A DNA stretch of 64,000 bases. It comes from Paraburkholderia ferrariae NBRC 106233. GTDB taxonomy: Bacteria; Pseudomonadota; Gammaproteobacteria; Burkholderiales; Burkholderiaceae. Of the stretch, positions 18,701 through 29,206 are shown in pieces. The translations under genes and the position numbers were made by a program. Position 1 is the first letter of the stretch. Each line of letters begins with the position of its first letter. A model generated the notes under the pieces. It did no database searches. It was not told the origin of the DNA and worked only from the letters and a program-made list of their open reading frames with translations. Where the stretch lies: assembly GCF_000685035.1 (NCBI RefSeq), contig NZ_BAYB01000007.1:248001-312000 (forward strand), given 5' to 3'.

Positions 18701-19423
18701 ATGAATAGCGATCCAGTCATCGAAGTGCGGGGGTTGAGCAAACGCGTCGCCGACGCCACCGGCGAACTCGTCATTCTCGACGGTATCGACCTCACCGTCA
18801 CGGCCGGCAGCAGTGTCGCGATCATCGGCGCCTCGGGCTCGGGCAAATCCACGCTGCTCGGGCTGCTCGCGGGGTTGGACAGTGCGAGCGCGGGCTCGGT
18901 TCGGCTGCTCGGCCAGGAGCTGACCGGCATGGCCGAGGACCAGCGCGCGGCGCTGCGCAACGGCGCGGTGGGCTTCGTGTTCCAGTCGTTTCAGTTGATG
19001 CCGCATCTGACTGCGCTCGAAAACGTCGCGCTGCCGCTCGAACTGCAGGGCGGCATGTCCACGCGCGAGGCGTTTGCCCGTTCGCGCGCGCTGCTCGAAC
19101 GCGTGGGGCTGGGCCAGCGCACGGGCCACTATCCCAAGCTGCTCTCCGGCGGCGAGCAGCAGCGCGTGGCGCTTGCCCGCGCGTTCGTCACGCGGCCTTC
19201 GATTCTCTTCGCCGACGAACCCACGGGCAGTCTCGACGCCGCCACGGGCCACGCGGTCATCGACCTGATGTTCGAGATGAATCGCGCGACCGGCGCGACA
19301 CTCGTGCTGGTCACGCACGACATCGATCTTGCGCGCCGTTGCGACACCATCGTGACGATCGAAGCCGGTCGCCGCGTGCTGCACGGCGACGCCGTGCCCG
19401 GCAAGGTGGAAGCGGGGCGCTAG
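18701..19423 (+). CDS. ybbA: ABC transporter ATP-binding protein, YbbA/LolD type
   Basis: A 240-residue ABC ATPase of the MacB/LolD group: Walker A GASGSGKST, Q-loop FQSFQLMP, signature LSGGEQQRVALARAF, Walker B ILFADEPTG and the switch His in VTHDIDLARR. In E. coli ybbA is followed by the FtsX-type permease gene ybbP. Here the next gene is pgi on the other strand, so the membrane partner is not adjacent. The start could also be read at 18683; ATG 18701 aligns better with the family. No clear ribosome site precedes either. Confidence 0.88.
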   Translation: MNSDPVIEVRGLSKRVADATGELVILDGIDLTVTAGSSVAIIGASGSGKSTLLGLLAGLDSASAGSVRLLGQELTGMAEDQRAALRNGAVGFVFQSFQLMPHLTALENVALPLELQGGMSTREAFARSRALLERVGLGQRTGHYPKLLSGGEQQRVALARAFVTRPSILFADEPTGSLDAATGHAVIDLMFEMNRATGATLVLVTHDIDLARRCDTIVTIEAGRRVLHGDAVPGKVEAGR

Positions 19424-19459
19424 GCAGATAAGCCGGATGGCGGGGCCGGCGAGGCGTGC

Positions 19460-19492
19460 GCGTTTCGTGCGCATTTCGTGCGGATTTCGTGC
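19460..19492. repeat. 11-bp tandem repeat, three copies
   Basis: Three units of GNNTTTCGTGC lie between the convergent 3' ends of the ybbA-like gene and pgi. Confidence 0.85.
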
Positions 19493-19521
19493 GCACGCCG
19501 CCGATGCCCCGTTCCGTCACC

Positions 19522-21141
19522 TCAGCGCTTGAGCGCGGCGCGTGCCCGCGCGATCAGCGCGGCCGTCGACGAATCGTGTTGCTTGACGCCGCCCGGCGCG
19601 GCCGTGAGGTCGGCCTCGACCACCTTGCCGAGAATCTTGCCGAGCTCCACGCCCCACTGATCGAACGGGTTGATGTCCCACACCGAAGCCTGCACCAGCA
19701 CCTTGTGCTCGTAGAGCGCGATCAGCGCGCCGAGCGAGCGCGCTGTGAGCGCGTCCACGAGCAGCGTGGTGGTCGGGCGGTTGCCGGGGAACATCAGGTG
19801 CGGGACGAGCTCGGGCTTGTCCGGGCCCGCCACCTTGCGCGCTTCTTCCTCGGTGCGGCCGAGCATCAGCGCCTCGCTCTGAGCGAAGCAGTTCGCGAGC
19901 AGCTTGGACTGGTGGTCGCCCAGCGGATGCTCGGGCGTGAGCACGGCGACAAAGTCGATCGGCACGATCGTCGGGCCCTGGTGCAGCATCTGGAAGAACG
20001 CGTGCTGGCCGTTGGTGCCCGGCTCGCCCCAGGTGACGGCGGCGGTGGGGTAATCGACGAACTGGCCGTCGAGCCGCGCCGACTTGCCGTTGCTCTCCAT
20101 TTCGAGCTGCTGCAGGTACGAGGGCAGGTAGTGGAGCGCTTCCGAATACGGCGCGACCAGGTAGCTCTGCGAGCCGAAGAAGTTGCGATACCAGATGCCG
20201 ATCATGCCGAGCAGCACGGGCAGGTTCTTTTCGAGCGGCGCCTCGCGGAAATGCTTGTCCATGTCGTGTGCGCCGGCGAGCAGTTCGTCGAACTGCTGCG
20301 GCCCGATTGCGATCATGATCGAAAGGCCCACGGCCGACCACAGCGAGTAGCGCCCGCCCACCCAGTCCCACATCTCGAACACGTTGTCTTTGGCGATGCC
20401 GAACTTCACGACCTCGGCAGGATTCGCCGACACCCCCACGAAGTGTTTCGCGAGCGCGCTTTCCGGGCAGCCGTGCTTGACGAACCAGTCGCGCATCGAG
20501 CGCGCGTTCGTCATGGTTTCGAGCGTCGTGAAGGTCTTGGAGACGATGATCGCGAGCGTCTCTTCCGGGTCGATGTCCTTGATGACGCGCCACAGGTCCG
20601 CGCCGTCGACGTTGGAGACGAAGTGCGAGGTGATCTCGGGCGTGGCGAGATGATCGAGCGCGTGCACGACCATCTTCGGGCCCAGATCGGAGCCGCCGAT
20701 GCCGATGTTCACCACGTGCCGGATGCGCTTGCCCGTGTAGCCGGTCCAGGCGCCGCTGCGCACGGCGTCGGCGAATTTCGCCATCTTCGCCTTTTCGGCC
20801 TGGATCTGCGCATGGAAGGGCGCGTCCGGCTCGCTCGCGCGCAGCGCCGTGTGCAGCGCCGCGCGGCCTTCGGTCGGGTTGACGATCTCGCCTGCGAACA
20901 TCGCGTCGCGGCGCGCCTCGACACCCGCTTCCCGCGCGAGCTGCACGAGCAGCTTCAGCGTGGCGTCGTTGACGCGGTTCTTCGAGAAGTCGGCCGCGAG
21001 GCCGCCGCCCGCGAACGTGTAGCGTTCGGCGCGCGTGGGTGCCGGGTCGTTGGCGGGCGCGAACCAGTCACGCAGGCGTTCGTTGCGGATCTGTTCGTAG
21101 TGCGCCTCTAGGGCGGACCATGCAGGGAGGGGATTCGTCAT
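19522..21141 (-). CDS. pgi: Glucose-6-phosphate isomerase
   Basis: A 539-residue phosphoglucose isomerase, normal length for the family. It interconverts glucose 6-phosphate and fructose 6-phosphate. Visible signatures are [14 protein letters not shown] (sugar-phosphate binding), [35 protein letters not shown], and [17 protein letters not shown], with a C-terminal [16 protein letters not shown] containing the catalytic Lys. It is transcribed leftward about 250 bp downstream of nnr. Confidence 0.97.
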   Translation of the reverse strand: MTNPLPAWSALEAHYEQIRNERLRDWFAPANDPAPTRAERYTFAGGGLAADFSKNRVNDATLKLLVQLAREAGVEARRDAMFAGEIVNPTEGRAALHTALRASEPDAPFHAQIQAEKAKMAKFADAVRSGAWTGYTGKRIRHVVNIGIGGSDLGPKMVVHALDHLATPEITSHFVSNVDGADLWRVIKDIDPEETLAIIVSKTFTTLETMTNARSMRDWFVKHGCPESALAKHFVGVSANPAEVVKFGIAKDNVFEMWDWVGGRYSLWSAVGLSIMIAIGPQQFDELLAGAHDMDKHFREAPLEKNLPVLLGMIGIWYRNFFGSQSYLVAPYSEALHYLPSYLQQLEMESNGKSARLDGQFVDYPTAAVTWGEPGTNGQHAFFQMLHQGPTIVPIDFVAVLTPEHPLGDHQSKLLANCFAQSEALMLGRTEEEARKVAGPDKPELVPHLMFPGNRPTTTLLVDALTARSLGALIALYEHKVLVQASVWDINPFDQWGVELGKILGKVVEADLTAAPGGVKQHDSSTAALIARARAALKR

Positions 21142-21328
21142 GTTCGTCTGGCGGGGAAGAACGCATGAAAGACAGCGGACGTGCCGATGCCTTCAAAGGC
21201 GAGCACGTGCCGCAGGGAGGCGCACCCGCGTCCGTTGCTTTACGGGCCGCGCGGTGAATCAGTATAGCGGGCTCGCACGCACCTGCGCGAGCCGTTGCAC
21301 CGATGGACGGGGCCGGATCGGGCGCGTT

Positions 21329-21376
21329 GTCCGGTGCGAGGTCCAGTGCTTCGTCCAGTGCGATGTTCCGTGCACG
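21329..21376. repeat. 12-bp tandem repeat, four copies
   Basis: Four successive units resembling GTCCAGTGCGAN lie just past the 3' end of nnr and upstream of pgi. Confidence 0.8.
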
Positions 21377-21390
21377 CCCGTGCGGTTTTG

Positions 21391-23061
21391 TCAGCCGTGC
21401 GACGGATAGAACAAGCGGTTCATCAGCCGTCGTACCGCCGGCGCCAGTTCTCCCGCCGTCAGACCCGCGGGGCCGGTGCCTTCGGCGCACAGCGTATCGG
21501 CGGCAAGGCCGTGCAGCCACACGCCCGCCAGCGCCGCTTCGAACGGCGGCAGACGCTGCGCGAGCAGGGCGCCGATCATGCCGCCCAGCACGTCGCCGGT
21601 GCCGCCGGTGGCGAGGCCCGCGTTGCCGGTCGGGTTGACGGCCACGCGGCCATCCGGCGCCGCGATCACCGTGCCGCTGCCTTTGAGCACCGCCACCGCC
21701 GCGAAGCGCGCGGCAAGCGCACGCGCGGCGGCAAGGCGGTCGCGCTGCACCGTGGCGGTGTCGGTGCCAAGGAGGCGCGCGGCTTCCAGCGGATGCGGGG
21801 TGAGCACGCAGGGCGTGCGGTGCGCCGCGACGCGTGCCGGGACTTGCGCCGCGAGCGCCTCGTCGCGGGCGACGAGATTGAGCGCGTCGGCGTCGAGCAG
21901 CACCGGCGCATCCAGTTGCAGGATCCGGTCGACGAGATTGCGCGCCGAGGCGCTGCCGCCCATGCCGCAGCCCGCCGCCACGGCATCGAGCGTGCCGAGC
22001 GCCAGCTTGCCCGCGGCGTGCAGCATCAGTTCCGGATGCGGCGCATCGTAGGGCGGCGCGTCGCTGCCGAGGAAGCCCACGTGGACCTTGCCCGCCCCCG
22101 TCAGCAGCGCGGCGCGCGCGGCGAGGATCGGCGCGCCGCACATGCCGGTGTCGCCGCCAATCACGGCCAGCGTGCCGTAGGTGCCCTTGTGCGCGGCGAA
22201 GTCCCGCGCCGGCAGCGAGGGGCCGAAGAGCGCGGGCGCGTTGAGCCGTGCGGGCGGCGGATTGGCCGCGGCGCCGGTGCTGGCTTCAAGGGTGGCTTCA
22301 GGGCCTGCATCGAGGCCCGCTTCAAGGTCCGCTTCAAGGTCCGCATCGAGGCCCGCATCGAGGTCGATAGGCGCGACGCTCACCGCCCCCGCGTAATCGC
22401 GACCGGCCCCGGTGTAGAGGCCCGGCTTGGCCGCGATGAAGGTGACCGTATGCGTCGCGCGCACGGCGGGGCCCGCGCCCACGACGTTGCCGGTATCGCT
22501 GTCGAGGCCGCTTGGCACGTCGAGCGCAAGCACGTGGCCGGCGTGCCGGCCGTGGGCAGAGATGCGCAGCGCGAGATCGGCAAATATGCCGTCGAGCCCG
22601 CGCGCGAGGCCGATGCCGAACATGCCGTCCACGAGCCAGCCGTAGCCGTCGAACCTGTCAGGCGGGACAACTCCGATCGGCACGCCCGCGGCGCGAGCTT
22701 GCTCCAGCGCCCAGCGCGCGTCGGCGGGCTTCACCTCGACTGGCATGCACACTTCCACGGGTACGCCCGCGCGATGCAGTCCGGTGGCGGTGACGAGGGC
22801 GTCGCCGCCGTTGTTGCCCGGGCCGGCCACGAGCCAGACGGGGCGCGCGGAGGCCGGCGAGGGCGCATGGGCGATCTGCTCGAGCAGGAAGCGCGCGGCG
22901 GCGGCGCCTGCGCGTGCCATCAGCGTATGGGGCGGCAGGACGGCTTGCGCGGCGGTTTCGGCCGTGCGCAGTTCCGCGACCGTCAGGAGCGGCACGGCGC
23001 GGTCGTGGGGCGTGAAGAGGGCGGGCAGGCCGGAGGAAGCGAGAGGTGGCGTATCGGGCAT
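21391..23061 (-). CDS. nnr: Bifunctional NAD(P)H-hydrate epimerase / ADP-dependent hydrate dehydratase
   Basis: A 556-residue fusion that repairs hydrated NADH and NADPH. The N-terminal YjeF/epimerase domain (about residues 25-235) has AGPGNNGGDALVTA and LALDVPSGLDSDTG. The C-terminal ribokinase-like dehydratase domain (about 285-550) has KGTYGTLAVIGG, LTPHPLEAARL and the catalytic NPTGNAGLATGGTGDVLGG. The two are joined by a linker of seven tetrapeptides of the form [DGT][LP][DE]A, coded by a 12-bp tandem repeat at 22283-22366. ATG 23061 is used; no strong ribosome site helps the choice. Confidence 0.93.
   Translation of the reverse strand: MPDTPPLASSGLPALFTPHDRAVPLLTVAELRTAETAAQAVLPPHTLMARAGAAAARFLLEQIAHAPSPASARPVWLVAGPGNNGGDALVTATGLHRAGVPVEVCMPVEVKPADARWALEQARAAGVPIGVVPPDRFDGYGWLVDGMFGIGLARGLDGIFADLALRISAHGRHAGHVLALDVPSGLDSDTGNVVGAGPAVRATHTVTFIAAKPGLYTGAGRDYAGAVSVAPIDLDAGLDADLEADLEAGLDAGPEATLEASTGAAANPPPARLNAPALFGPSLPARDFAAHKGTYGTLAVIGGDTGMCGAPILAARAALLTGAGKVHVGFLGSDAPPYDAPHPELMLHAAGKLALGTLDAVAAGCGMGGSASARNLVDRILQLDAPVLLDADALNLVARDEALAAQVPARVAAHRTPCVLTPHPLEAARLLGTDTATVQRDRLAAARALAARFAAVAVLKGSGTVIAAPDGRVAVNPTGNAGLATGGTGDVLGGMIGALLAQRLPPFEAALAGVWLHGLAADTLCAEGTGPAGLTAGELAPAVRRLMNRLFYPSHG
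22283..22366. repeat. 12-bp tandem repeat in nnr, seven copies
   Basis: Seven units alternate GCTTCAAGGNCC and GCATCGAGGCCC types. Read on the minus strand they code DLDA-GLDA-DLEA-DLEA-GLDA, then GPEA and TLEA, an acidic flexible linker between the two enzyme domains. Confidence 0.92.
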
Positions 23062-23198
23062 GGTGACGGCAAGGCGGGGTATCGACAGTGCAACGATACC
23101 CGAGCCGTCACGCGCCGGGGTGAGCGTCGCCCGCCCGCAGATGAGTTGAGTCGAGCCGAAGGGCGGGGCGCCCCCGGCCCGGTCCCGACCCGGCGCGG

Positions 23199-24494
23199 TT
23201 AGCCGCGATCGGGCCGCAGGGCCTCGACGGTTTCGGGCGGCAGATCGGGCAACTCGCCCGAGACCTGCTGCGCGACGAGGCGCCCGGTGCCGAGCGCAAG
23301 CGCCCAGCCCGCAGGCCCGTGGCCCGCGTTGACGAAGAGCCGCGGATGCCCGGCGCTGCCGACCGTGGGCAGCCCGTCGGCCGAAAGCAGCTTCATGCCT
23401 TCCCAGGCAAGGGCGGCCGAAATGCGCGCCGCGCCCGGCGCCCAGTCGCGCGAGGCTTCGCCGAGGAGCGCGAGCGCGTCCTCGGTGAGCGCCTCGGGCA
23501 GAGGCTCGTCCACCTGGTTCGCGCGCAGCAGCACCGCGCCGCCCGAAATGCGCAGCCGGTGGTTCATGCGCGTGATCGCGATGCGCTTCGCCGCATCGAC
23601 GATCGTGTACTGCGGCACGCATTCTTCGTGCGCGACCGGCGCGTTCAGCGTATGCAGGCGCAACGGATAGAGCGGCAGCTTGACGCCGTGAGCGGCCAGA
23701 AGGCGCGGCGTTTGCGCACCCGCGGCCACCACGACGGCGTCGCCGGAAATCACCTCCACGTCGCGCGAGCGCGCTTCTTCGGGCAGGCGCCGCGCGAGCT
23801 CGACCGCCGCGCGGCCGCTCTCCAGGCGGATCGCGCTCACTTCGCGGCCGGTCTGGAACTGCACGCCGCCCTGGGCGTCGAGCACCTGCTTGAGCTGTTT
23901 GACGAACAGCGGGCAGTTCGCCACGCGCCCGGCCGTAAAGCGCACGCCGCCCGCGAACGGCGGATCGGCGGGCAGATTCGGTTCGACGGCGCTGCATTCG
24001 GCGGCGCTCATCGCGTGATGCGGCACCTCGAAGCGGCGCAGCAGTTCGAGCGCCGGCTGCGTGAGCGCCCATTCGTCGCTGCCGCGCACGAGGTACAGCA
24101 GGCCCTCGCGCTGCTCGTATTCGAGCTGGAAGCGGCCTTCGGCATCGGCAAGCAGGTTTTCGGCCGATTCGATCAGCGGGCGCAGCAGTGCATAGCGGGC
24201 TTCGAAGGCTGCGGCGCCGTGCAGGGCGCCGAGGCGCTTGACGAACGCGCGCGCCTGGCCGCCAAAGCCCGTCTTGCAGATCACGCCGCCCGAGGACTGG
24301 CGGCCGTCGCGCAGGAAGGTGGGGCCGAACCAGACGTCGAGCGGGGTGGGCAGGGCGATGCCGCTATGGCCGTAGGTGGCGCCTTGCGCGACCGTGGCGT
24401 GGCGCTCGACGACGCAGACACGATGGCCCGCCGCGCGCAGCTGATAGGCGGTGGCGACGCCGGCGATTCCGCCGCCAATGACGATGACATCCAT
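23199..24494 (-). CDS. dadA: DadA-like D-amino acid dehydrogenase (FAD-dependent)
   Basis: A 431-residue FAD oxidoreductase of the DAO family. The N-terminal dinucleotide fold starts at once (MDVIVIGGGIAGVATAY), so ATG 24494 is preferred over the longer frame. Further motifs are VVERHATVAQGATYGHSG, a covering domain with RLHTLNAPVAHEE, and the C-terminal FAD segment GLPTVGSAGHPRLFVNAGHGPAGWALALGTG. DadA deaminates D-amino acids (classically D-alanine) to 2-oxoacids, passing electrons to the respiratory chain. The alanine racemase gene dadX is not nearby, so the substrate is less certain. Confidence 0.8.
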   Translation of the reverse strand: MDVIVIGGGIAGVATAYQLRAAGHRVCVVERHATVAQGATYGHSGIALPTPLDVWFGPTFLRDGRQSSGGVICKTGFGGQARAFVKRLGALHGAAAFEARYALLRPLIESAENLLADAEGRFQLEYEQREGLLYLVRGSDEWALTQPALELLRRFEVPHHAMSAAECSAVEPNLPADPPFAGGVRFTAGRVANCPLFVKQLKQVLDAQGGVQFQTGREVSAIRLESGRAAVELARRLPEEARSRDVEVISGDAVVVAAGAQTPRLLAAHGVKLPLYPLRLHTLNAPVAHEECVPQYTIVDAAKRIAITRMNHRLRISGGAVLLRANQVDEPLPEALTEDALALLGEASRDWAPGAARISAALAWEGMKLLSADGLPTVGSAGHPRLFVNAGHGPAGWALALGTGRLVAQQVSGELPDLPPETVEALRPDRG

Positions 24495-24746
24495 GACGAT
24501 ACGATCTGCAGGCAGGCGGCGCGCCAATGCAGGAAGAAGGCGCCGTGCCGGGGTGGGGCGTGCGGCGCGCCGTTCTGCCTCCGTTTCCGGAGGCTGCGCG
24601 CCGATCGGGTGAAACGCGCAATGATAGCAGCCAAAAGGGGCGCCTCGCCATGCGTGCGGCGGGTAAAACGCGTGCTCGCGCGCTTGCAAGGGCGGTCACA
24701 GGCGGTCGGCCGACGGCCGGGAAGCGATGAACAAGCGACCGGCGAG

Positions 24747-24782
24747 CGGCTGACCAGCGACTGACCAGCGACTGACCAGCGA
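24747..24782. repeat. 11-bp tandem repeat, about three copies
   Basis: The unit CGNCTGACCAG is repeated (24747-24757, 24758-24768, 24769-24779) with a decayed further copy on each side. Confidence 0.88.
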
Positions 24783-24858
24783 CTGGGCCGCCCCCCGCAA
24801 ACCGTCGCCCAGCGCCGCAAAGCGGTCCGCAGGGTCGGCCAGGGCGAGCCTTCCGGGT

Positions 24859-24864
24859 TATAAT
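24859..24864 (+). promoter_or_regulatory. Candidate purL -10 element
   Basis: An exact TATAAT in an otherwise GC-rich stretch, 150 bp upstream of the purL start. The -35 region is weak (GTCGGC type), so a positively controlled or imperfect promoter is possible. Confidence 0.35.
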
Positions 24865-25014
24865 CGCGGTCTCCCTTACGCCTGACGTCGCTCCCGCGCG
24901 CGACGCATCGCCTCTTTCGCGTTTTGCCGCCGCGCGAGGCGCTTTGCCCGACGCAATCCGGCGACGTAACTTCGCGACGCAACTTCGCGCAACTTCGACG
25001 CAACGCCCCAGTCC

Positions 25015-28000
25015 ATGGCCCACTTCTCGTGTTTCCCCGGTGCTTCGGCCCTCTCCGACTTCCGTCAGACCCGCCTCCTCGAAACGCTCCAGCGTATCGA
25101 CGCCAACATCGTCGGCGTCCATGGCCAGTATCTGCATTTCGTCAATTCGGCCACGCCGCTGACCGCTGAAGACAGCGCGAAGATCGAAGCGCTCATGCAC
25201 TACGGCGCGCCGTTCGCGGCCCCGCAGGAGCGCGGCAGCGCGGCGACGTTCCTCGTCGTGCCGCGCTTTGGCACGGTGTCGCCGTGGGCGAGCAAGGCGA
25301 CCGACATCGCCCGTCACTGCGGCCTCGAACACGTGCGCCGCATCGAGCGCGGCATCGAATACACGGTGGTGCTGAAGCCGGGCCTGCTCGGCGGCAAGAA
25401 GACCCTCTCCGACGAAGCCCACGCGGCCGTGGCGGCGGCGTTGCACGACCGCATGACCGAAAGCGTGGCGGCGTCGCGCGACACGGCGCTGCATCTCTTC
25501 GACGAACTGCCGGCGCGGCCCATGCAGACGGTGGACGTGCTCGGCCATGGCCGGGCGGCGCTGGAGACGGCCAACGGCGAACTGGGCCTCGCGCTCGCCG
25601 ACGACGAGATCGACTATCTCGTCAACGCGTTCACGAAGCTCGAGCGCAACCCCACGGACGTCGAGCTGATGATGTTCGCGCAGGCCAACAGCGAGCACTG
25701 CCGCCACAAGATCTTCAACGCGACCTGGACCATCGACGGCAAGGAGCAGGACCTTTCGCTCTTCGCGATGATCCGCAACACCGAGAAGCTGAACCCGCAG
25801 GGCACGATCGTCGCCTACTCGGACAACTCGGCGATCATGGAAGGCGCGGTGGCCGAACGCTGGTTCCCGCGCAAGAACGCTGCCGCGAACGCGCCCGCGG
25901 AGCAGTACGGCCGCCACACCGAACTCACGCACACGCTGATGAAGGTGGAGACGCACAACCACCCGACCGCGATCTCGCCGTTCGCCGGCGCCGCGACAGG
26001 CTCGGGCGGCGAAATCCGCGACGAAGGCGCGACGGGCCGCGGCGCGCGTCCGAAGGCGGGTCTCACGGGCTTCACGGTCTCGAACCTCGAACTGCCCGAT
26101 GCGCGCGAAAGCTGGGAAAACGCCCGCGACGCGGCCACGCCGCGCGCGCACCGCAATCCGGCGGAAGCGGGCGAAGCCTACGGCCGCCCCGACCGCATCG
26201 CCTCGCCGCTGCAGATCATGATCGACGGCCCGCTGGGCGGCGCCGCGTTCAACAACGAATTCGGCCGTCCGAACCTCGGCGGCTACTTCCGCACCTACGA
26301 GCAGAACGTGGCCGGCACCGTGCGCGGCTACCACAAGCCCATCATGATCGCGGGCGGCATCGGCAATATCAGCGCGCAGCACACGCACAAGAACGATCTG
26401 CCGGAAGGCTCGCTGCTGATCCAGATCGGCGGCCCGGGCATGCGCATCGGCATGGGCGGCGGCGCAGCGAGCTCGATGGCCACCGGCACCAACACGGCCG
26501 AGCTCGACTTCGACTCGGTCCAGCGCGGCAACCCCGAAATCGAGCGCCGCGCGCAGGAAGTCATCAACGCGTGCTGGCAGCTCGGCGAGGGCAACCCGAT
26601 TCTGAGCATCCACGACGTGGGCGCGGGCGGCCTCTCGAACGCGTTCCCCGAACTCGTCGATGGCGCCGACAAGGGCGCGCGCTTCGAACTGCGCCAGGTC
26701 CAGCTCGAAGAGTCGGGCCTCTCGCCGCGCGAGATCTGGTCGAACGAGTCGCAGGAGCGCTACGTGCTGGCCATCGCGCCGGCCGACCTGCCGATGTTCG
26801 AGGCGATCTGCGCGCGCGAGCGCTGTCCGTTCGCCGTGGTCGGCGTGGCAACGGCCGAGCGCGAACTGAAGCTCATCGACACCGACGAAAAGGCGCTGGC
26901 CGCGAACGGCGGCCACCAGCCCGTCGACATGCCGATGGACATCCTGCTCGGCAAGCCGCCGCGCATGCACCGCGACGTCACGCACACGAGCACGCCGCTC
27001 GTGCCCGTGGACGTGACCGGCATCGCGTTCGACGAAGTCGCGAAAAGCGTGCTGCGCAACCCCACGGTGGGCAGCAAGTCCTTCCTCATCACCATCGGCG
27101 ACCGTACGGTGGGCGGCACGAGCGTGCGCGACCAGATGGTCGGCCCGTGGCAGGTGCCGGTGGCCGACTGCGCGATCACGACGCGCGACTACGCGGGCTA
27201 CAAGGGCGAAGCGATGACGATGGCCGAGCGCACGCCGCTCGCCGTGATCGATGCGCCCGCATCGGGCCGCATGGCCGTGGGCGAAGCGATCACGAACATC
27301 GCTTCGGCGCCGATCGTCTCGCTCGACACGCTCAAGCTCTCCGCGAACTGGATGGCCGCGTGCGGCGCGCCGGGCGAGGACGCCGCGCTTTACGACACCG
27401 TGAAGGCGATCGGCATGGAACTGTGTCCGGCGCTCGGCATCGGCATTCCGGTGGGCAAGGATTCGCTCTCGATGCGCACGAAGTGGAACGACGCGGGCGT
27501 GGCGAAGGAAGTGGTCGCGCCGGTGTCGCTCATCATCTCGGCCTTTGCGCCGGTCGAAGACGTGCGCCGCCATCTCACGCCGCAACTGCGCCGTGCCGAC
27601 GAAGCGGGCGAGTCGGTCCTGATCGCCATCGATCTGGGCCGCGGCAAGAACCGCTTGGGCGGCAGCATCTTCGCGCAGGTCACGCAGCAGGTGGGCGACG
27701 CGGTGCCCGACGTCGATAGCGCCGAAGACCTCAAGCAGTTCTTCTCGGCCATCCAGCAACTGAACGCGAACGAGCAACTGCTCGCCTACCACGACCGCTC
27801 GGACGGCGGCCTGTGGGCGACGGTGTGCGAAATGGCGTTTGCGGGCCACACGGGCGTGTCGCTGAACGTGGACATGCTCGCGCTCGACGCCGACCACGAA
27901 TCCGACTACGGCGACGCGAAGGACTGGGCGAAGCAGACGAGCGGCCGCCGCGAAGACCGCACGCTGCGCGCGCTCTTCTCCGAAGAGCTCGGCGCCGTGA

Positions 28001-29091
28001 TCCAGGTGCCGGCGCAGCAGCGCGACGCCGTGTTCGCCGTGCTGCGCGAGCATGGCCTGTCGGCATGCTCGCACGTGATCGGCCAGTTGAACAACCGCGA
28101 CGCGATCGAGATCTACCGCGACGCAAAGCGTATTTACGAAGCGCCGCGCACCGAACTGCAGCGCGCGTGGAGCGAAGTGAGCTGGCGCATCGCGCGCCTG
28201 CGCGACAACCCGGCCTGCGCCGATGCCGAATACGACGCGCTGCTCGACGCCGCCGACCCCGGCATGCAGCCGCACCTCACGTTCGACCCGACCGACGACA
28301 TTGCCGCGCCGTTCGTCTCGACCGGCAAGCGTCCGCGCGTGGCGATCCTGCGCGAACAGGGCGTGAACTCGCACCTGGAAACAGCGTATGCGTTCGACCG
28401 CGCCGGCTTCGACGCGCACGACGTGCACATGAGCGATCTGCTGGAAGGCCGCGCCACGCTCGCCGACTTCGCGGGCGCGGTGGCGTGCGGCGGCTTCTCG
28501 TACGGCGACGTGCTGGGCGCGGGCGAAGGCTGGGCCAAGACGATCCGCTTCAACGCGAAGCTCGCGGACATGTTCGCGGCCTTCTTCGCGCGTCAGGACA
28601 CCTTCGCGCTCGGCATCTGCAACGGCTGCCAGATGATGTCGAGCCTCGCCTCGATGATCCCGGGCGCCGACGCCTGGCCGAAGTTCACGCGCAACAAGTC
28701 CGAGCAGTTCGAAGCGCGCTTCTCGCTCGTGGAAGTGCAGAGCTCGCCGTCGATCTTCTTCGCCGGCATGGAAGGCTCGCGCATTCCGGTGGCCGTGGCG
28801 CACGGCGAAGGCTTCGCGGACTTCTCGCAACAGGGCGACGCCGCGAAGGTGGCGGTGGCGATGCGCTACGTCGATCACCGCGCCCAGGCGACCGAAGCCT
28901 ACCCGTTCAACCCGAACGGCTCGCCGCAGGGCATCACGTCGGTCACCACGCCGGACGGCCGCTTCACCGTGCTGATGCCGCACACCGAGCGCGTGCAGCG
29001 CACGGTGACGATGAGCTGGCACCCCGAGGCCTGGGGCGAGGCGAGCCCGTGGATGCGGGCGTTCCGCAATGCGCGCAAGTGGGTGGGCTGA
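25015..29091 (+). CDS. purL: Phosphoribosylformylglycinamidine synthase
   Basis: A 1358-residue single-chain enzyme of the proteobacterial large type. It makes formylglycinamidine ribonucleotide from FGAR, glutamine and ATP in purine synthesis. The synthetase part includes [35 protein letters not shown] and GGGAASSM. The glutaminase domain occupies about the last 280 residues with the catalytic Cys in [12 protein letters not shown] and His/Glu in [13 protein letters not shown]. An ATG-rich long frame on the other strand is only a shadow of the GC-biased third positions. Confidence 0.98.
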   Translation: MAHFSCFPGASALSDFRQTRLLETLQRIDANIVGVHGQYLHFVNSATPLTAEDSAKIEALMHYGAPFAAPQERGSAATFLVVPRFGTVSPWASKATDIARHCGLEHVRRIERGIEYTVVLKPGLLGGKKTLSDEAHAAVAAALHDRMTESVAASRDTALHLFDELPARPMQTVDVLGHGRAALETANGELGLALADDEIDYLVNAFTKLERNPTDVELMMFAQANSEHCRHKIFNATWTIDGKEQDLSLFAMIRNTEKLNPQGTIVAYSDNSAIMEGAVAERWFPRKNAAANAPAEQYGRHTELTHTLMKVETHNHPTAISPFAGAATGSGGEIRDEGATGRGARPKAGLTGFTVSNLELPDARESWENARDAATPRAHRNPAEAGEAYGRPDRIASPLQIMIDGPLGGAAFNNEFGRPNLGGYFRTYEQNVAGTVRGYHKPIMIAGGIGNISAQHTHKNDLPEGSLLIQIGGPGMRIGMGGGAASSMATGTNTAELDFDSVQRGNPEIERRAQEVINACWQLGEGNPILSIHDVGAGGLSNAFPELVDGADKGARFELRQVQLEESGLSPREIWSNESQERYVLAIAPADLPMFEAICARERCPFAVVGVATAERELKLIDTDEKALAANGGHQPVDMPMDILLGKPPRMHRDVTHTSTPLVPVDVTGIAFDEVAKSVLRNPTVGSKSFLITIGDRTVGGTSVRDQMVGPWQVPVADCAITTRDYAGYKGEAMTMAERTPLAVIDAPASGRMAVGEAITNIASAPIVSLDTLKLSANWMAACGAPGEDAALYDTVKAIGMELCPALGIGIPVGKDSLSMRTKWNDAGVAKEVVAPVSLIISAFAPVEDVRRHLTPQLRRADEAGESVLIAIDLGRGKNRLGGSIFAQVTQQVGDAVPDVDSAEDLKQFFSAIQQLNANEQLLAYHDRSDGGLWATVCEMAFAGHTGVSLNVDMLALDADHESDYGDAKDWAKQTSGRREDRTLRALFSEELGAVIQVPAQQRDAVFAVLREHGLSACSHVIGQLNNRDAIEIYRDAKRIYEAPRTELQRAWSEVSWRIARLRDNPACADAEYDALLDAADPGMQPHLTFDPTDDIAAPFVSTGKRPRVAILREQGVNSHLETAYAFDRAGFDAHDVHMSDLLEGRATLADFAGAVACGGFSYGDVLGAGEGWAKTIRFNAKLADMFAAFFARQDTFALGICNGCQMMSSLASMIPGADAWPKFTRNKSEQFEARFSLVEVQSSPSIFFAGMEGSRIPVAVAHGEGFADFSQQGDAAKVAVAMRYVDHRAQATEAYPFNPNGSPQGITSVTTPDGRFTVLMPHTERVQRTVTMSWHPEAWGEASPWMRAFRNARKWVG

Positions 29092-29117
29092 GGCGCTGTT
29101 TGGCCCGGCCGTTGATG

Positions 29118-29148
29118 CAAAAAGCCGACCCGTGAGGTCGGCTTTTTG
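29118..29148. terminator. Bidirectional terminator after purL
   Basis: AAAAAGCCGACC pairs with GGTCGGCTTTTT around a 5-nt loop. The symmetric A/T tails suit both purL and the leftward orphan gene that ends at 29207. Confidence 0.92.
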
Positions 29149-29206
29149 CTGTCTGATGGGGTGGTTCGGGCCATGTTGCGGAGGCTAAGGGCAACGCCAC
29201 ATGGCG

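Larger units (their letters stand above)
24495..25014. other. Divergent intergenic region between the dadA-like gene and purL
   Basis: About 520 bp without a supported gene. It holds an 11-bp tandem repeat at 24747-24782 and a perfect -10 hexamer TATAAT at 24859-24864, 150 bp before purL; no good -35 is visible at the usual spacing. Confidence 0.5.

Noticed and set aside
24364..29022. A 1552-codon open frame on the strand opposite purL
   Set aside because: It mirrors purL codon by codon, is extremely rich in Arg, His and Ala, has no domains, and arises from GC-biased third positions of the true gene.
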